Shown here piece after piece: positions 6,006-7,906 of a stretch of DNA of 7,906 bases. Within the stretch, counting starts at the first letter, position 1. Each line of letters begins with the position of its first letter. The stretch is from Candidatus Nanopelagicales bacterium (GTDB lineage: Bacteria > Actinomycetota > Actinomycetes > S36-B12). The notes under the pieces were generated by a model. It was not told where the DNA came from and searched no databases. It saw only the letters and a program-made list of their open reading frames with translations. Location of the stretch: positions 1 through 7,906 of the forward strand of contig JAGYOB010000162.1 in assembly GCA_018399515.1 (NCBI GenBank), written 5' to 3'. The translations under genes were made by a program, and so were the position numbers.

Positions 6006-7730
6006 TCATCCCCCGAGCGGGCCGAGAGGGGGTTCGGCGAGCAGAGTCGACACAGCGGTCAGCAGGGTGCTCATCGTCTGCTCGACGCCTTCGCGAGCGG
6101 CGGGCAGATCCTCCCTGGGTGAATCCCGCACCAGCAGATAGGCCTTCACCTTGGGTTCGGTCCCGCTGGGGCGGATGATCACCCGTGCTCGAAGGTTGTT
6201 CTGGGCGCCTGCGTCGAGTTCCCAGACGAGCCCCGGTGTCGGTGGCAGATCATCGAAACCGGTTGCCAGATCGATGACCCGGGTAATGATCAGACCGCCG
6301 ATCTCGACCGGAGGTGCGGTGGTGAGCCGATCAACGATGGTGTGAGCCTGTTCGACACCCGCCAGGCGAATCGAGACCTGACGAGTGGACTCCACACCGA
6401 ACTGCCGGGCCAGGCGATCAAGAACTCCGAGCAGATCGGCGCCCTGCGCACGTGCAGTCGCAGCGAGCTCGCACAGGAGCAATCCGGCGGTGATGCCGTC
6501 CTTGTCGGCGACGTGGGCGGGATCGACGCAGTAGCCGAGGGCTTCCTCGTACCCGTAGGCCAGGTCCCGGACCCGGGATATCCACTTGAATCCCGTCAGG
6601 GTTGTGGCGAAGGTGATGCCCGAACTTTCAGCGATGCGCGCCAGCTGTGTTCCCGAGACCAGCGACGCAGCGAATGTTCCCTGGCTCGAGGGTGCCCCTG
6701 GGCGTTCGATCAGCCACCACCCCAGGAGCGCACCGACCTCGTCACCGGTGAGCATTCGCCATCCATCAGCGGTGGCGACAGCAGCCGCGCACCGATCGGC
6801 GTCGGGGTCGTGGGCGATGGCGATATCGGCCTGGTGCACGTGGGCGTGCGCGTTGAGCAGATCGAGGGCTCCGGGCTCCTCGGGGTTCGGGAATGCCACG
6901 GTCGGGAAGTTTGGATCGGGTTCGCTTTGCTCGACGACCTCGATCGGCGCAGCGAAACCAGCTCGACCCATGGCGGCGCTGAAGACGTCGGTGGCGACCC
7001 CGTGCAGTGCCGTGTGCACCACAGTGAGGTGGCGAGGAGTGTCCCTTGAAGTGACGTGAGAGGCGGACTCCAGGTAGGCCTCCAGGACGGAGCCATCCAG
7101 GGTTCGCCAGTCATCGGCAACGGGGATAGTGCGGGCCGGTGGCGCGTCGGCGATCGCAGCAGCGATGAGGGCATCCATCGGTTCGATGATCTGCCGGCCA
7201 TCGGCCAGGTAGACCTTGTATCCGTTATCCGCCGGTGGATTGTGGCTTGCGGTCACCATGATTCCCAGGTCGGCTCGCAGATGGCGGATGGCGAACGCGA
7301 GAACAGGGGTGGGCAGCGGGCCTGGTAGCAACATCGGCTGCCATCCGGCGGCGGCGAGCACACGTGCGGATTCGATCGCGAAATCCTGCGACCGGTGGCG
7401 AGCGTCGTATCCGATCACAGTGGTCTTGCTCTCGGCCTTGACCGTGTAAGCGAGAGCGAAGGCTGCGCGGCGCACCACCGCGGTGTTCAACCGACGCGGT
7501 CCCGGTGCCATCCGCCCGCGCAACCCTGCGGTGCCGAAGTCCAGTGAGCCGGAGAACGCATCGTGCAGCTCGGTCAGTGCTGCTTGCTCGCCTGCACGTG
7601 CTGCTGCAACGAGAGCGTCCAGCTTTGTGATGTCATGTGGATCACAGTCACCTGACCGCCATTCATCGATGCGGGCGGCAAGGGCAGCATCGAACCGAGG
7701 CGGATCGAGAGGGATCGAAGTCGTGCCCAT
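6006..7730 (-). CDS. pmmB: Alpha-D-phosphohexomutase family enzyme, PGM2-like; probable phosphopentomutase
   Basis: This cytosolic mutase moves phosphate between C1 and C6 (or C5) of sugars through a phosphoserine. The 574 residues show the four domains of the family in order: an N-terminal FGTAGLRGRM (65-74), the phosphoserine loop TASHNPP with Ser162, the Mg2+ loop D308-P-D310-A-D312-R, the sugar-recognition loop GYEEALGY (393-400), and the phosphate-binding RPSGTEPK (520-527). The FGTAGLRG start and the GYEEALGY loop are of the PGM2/PMM-long type rather than the short E. coli ManB type. Human PGM2 of this type is mainly a phosphopentomutase. Its place between punA and deoC suggests it converts (deoxy)ribose-1-phosphate to the 5-phosphate, doing the job of DeoB. 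That role is inferred; the family also includes phosphoglucomutases and phosphomannomutases. ATG 7730 follows the punA stop by 14 bp and has no clear Shine-Dalgarno. Confidence 0.93.
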   Translation of the reverse strand: MGTTSIPLDPPRFDAALAARIDEWRSGDCDPHDITKLDALVAAARAGEQAALTELHDAFSGSLDFGTAGLRGRMAPGPRRLNTAVVRRAAFALAYTVKAESKTTVIGYDARHRSQDFAIESARVLAAAGWQPMLLPGPLPTPVLAFAIRHLRADLGIMVTASHNPPADNGYKVYLADGRQIIEPMDALIAAAIADAPPARTIPVADDWRTLDGSVLEAYLESASHVTSRDTPRHLTVVHTALHGVATDVFSAAMGRAGFAAPIEVVEQSEPDPNFPTVAFPNPEEPGALDLLNAHAHVHQADIAIAHDPDADRCAAAVATADGWRMLTGDEVGALLGWWLIERPGAPSSQGTFAASLVSGTQLARIAESSGITFATTLTGFKWISRVRDLAYGYEEALGYCVDPAHVADKDGITAGLLLCELAATARAQGADLLGVLDRLARQFGVESTRQVSIRLAGVEQAHTIVDRLTTAPPVEIGGLIITRVIDLATGFDDLPPTPGLVWELDAGAQNNLRARVIIRPSGTEPKVKAYLLVRDSPREDLPAAREGVEQTMSTLLTAVSTLLAEPPLGPLGG

Positions 7731-7744
7731 GGCAGCCGGTTGTT

Positions 7745-7906
7745 TCAGAGTCGCTGGATGACGTCGCCGAGCAGCGTCCCCATCCGGGAGGCTGCATGGG
7801 AACCGGCGGCAAGCACTTCTTCGTGGTTGATGGGCTGATCGGTGACTCCAGCTGCCGGATTGGTCACCATCGAGACACCGAGGACCTCCATGTCGGCCTC
7901 GCGCGC
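7745..7906 (-). CDS. punA: Purine nucleoside phosphorylase (trimeric type), C-terminal 53 residues
   Basis: I translated this by hand from the window edge to TGA at 7747-7745; the 5' part lies beyond 7906. The fragment reads EVLGVSMVTNPAAG, then INHEEVLAAG and SRMGTLLGDVIQRL. It matches the end of trimeric PNPs, where human PNP has LITNKV and then ANHEEVLAAG. The Asn of the VTN motif aligns with human Asn243, which recognises the 6-oxo group and N7, so it should prefer inosine and guanosine over adenosine. The enzyme splits purine (deoxy)nucleosides with phosphate into base and (deoxy)ribose-1-phosphate. Adenosine deaminase in the same window would provide its inosine. It is the first gene visible of the minus-strand operon and is followed after 14 bp by the mutase gene. 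Confidence 0.9.
   Translation of the reverse strand, partial: AREADMEVLGVSMVTNPAAGVTDQPINHEEVLAAGSHAASRMGTLLGDVIQRL

Noticed and set aside
6342..7049. Plus-strand open frame of 235 codons opposite the mutase gene
   Set aside because: It is antisense to a complete, motif-rich phosphohexomutase, and its composition is typical of a shadow frame.

Overview
The window looks like chromosomal DNA from a high-GC Gram-positive bacterium (Actinomycetota). The basis is GC-rich third codon positions, actinobacterial versions of adenosine deaminase and DeoC, weak or absent Shine-Dalgarno sequences at several starts, and a clustering of purine nucleoside phosphorylase, phosphosugar mutase and adenosine deaminase genes that resembles the deoD-pmmB-add neighbourhood of mycobacteria. 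I cannot name a genus. I see no mobile elements, CRISPR arrays, rRNA or tRNA genes.

Layout. At the left edge (1-171, +) is the 3' end of a cupin-like gene. It converges, across 9 bp, on a small single-pass membrane protein gene of unknown function (181-633, -). That gene is divergent from add, adenosine deaminase (671-1762, +), with only 37 bp between the two preferred starts. After a 127-bp spacer come a 92-residue helical, C-terminally membrane-anchored protein (1890-2168, +) and a PNPOx-like split-barrel protein (2165-2599, +) that overlap by ATGA. These converge, again across 9 bp, on a long minus-strand operon that fills the rest of the window. Read in transcription order it is punA (only the last 53 codons are inside the window), a PGM2-type phosphopentose/phosphohexose mutase, deoC, a full-length aldehyde dehydrogenase, and a 287-residue aldehyde-dehydrogenase-like protein without a catalytic domain.

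How the genes fit together. The minus-strand operon reads as a purine (deoxy)nucleoside breakdown route. PNP releases the base and (deoxy)ribose-1-phosphate. The mutase could move the phosphate to C5. DeoC splits deoxyribose-5-phosphate into glyceraldehyde-3-phosphate and acetaldehyde. The aldehyde dehydrogenase pair could oxidise the acetaldehyde. Adenosine deaminase, just beyond the converging pair, feeds (deoxy)inosine to PNP. The steps before and after DeoC are inferred from family and position.

The most interesting point is the last gene pair. The second ALDH has lost the catalytic Cys and Glu and the oxyanion Asn, but keeps the cofactor-fold region and what looks like the family's C-terminal oligomerisation strand. 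It is joined to the active ALDH gene by a TGATG overlap with a strong Shine-Dalgarno. Together the two proteins total 767 residues and have the order active ALDH plus pseudo-ALDH, which matches the single-chain two-domain ALDH16 family. I suggest it is a split ALDH16-like enzyme dedicated to acetaldehyde from DeoC.
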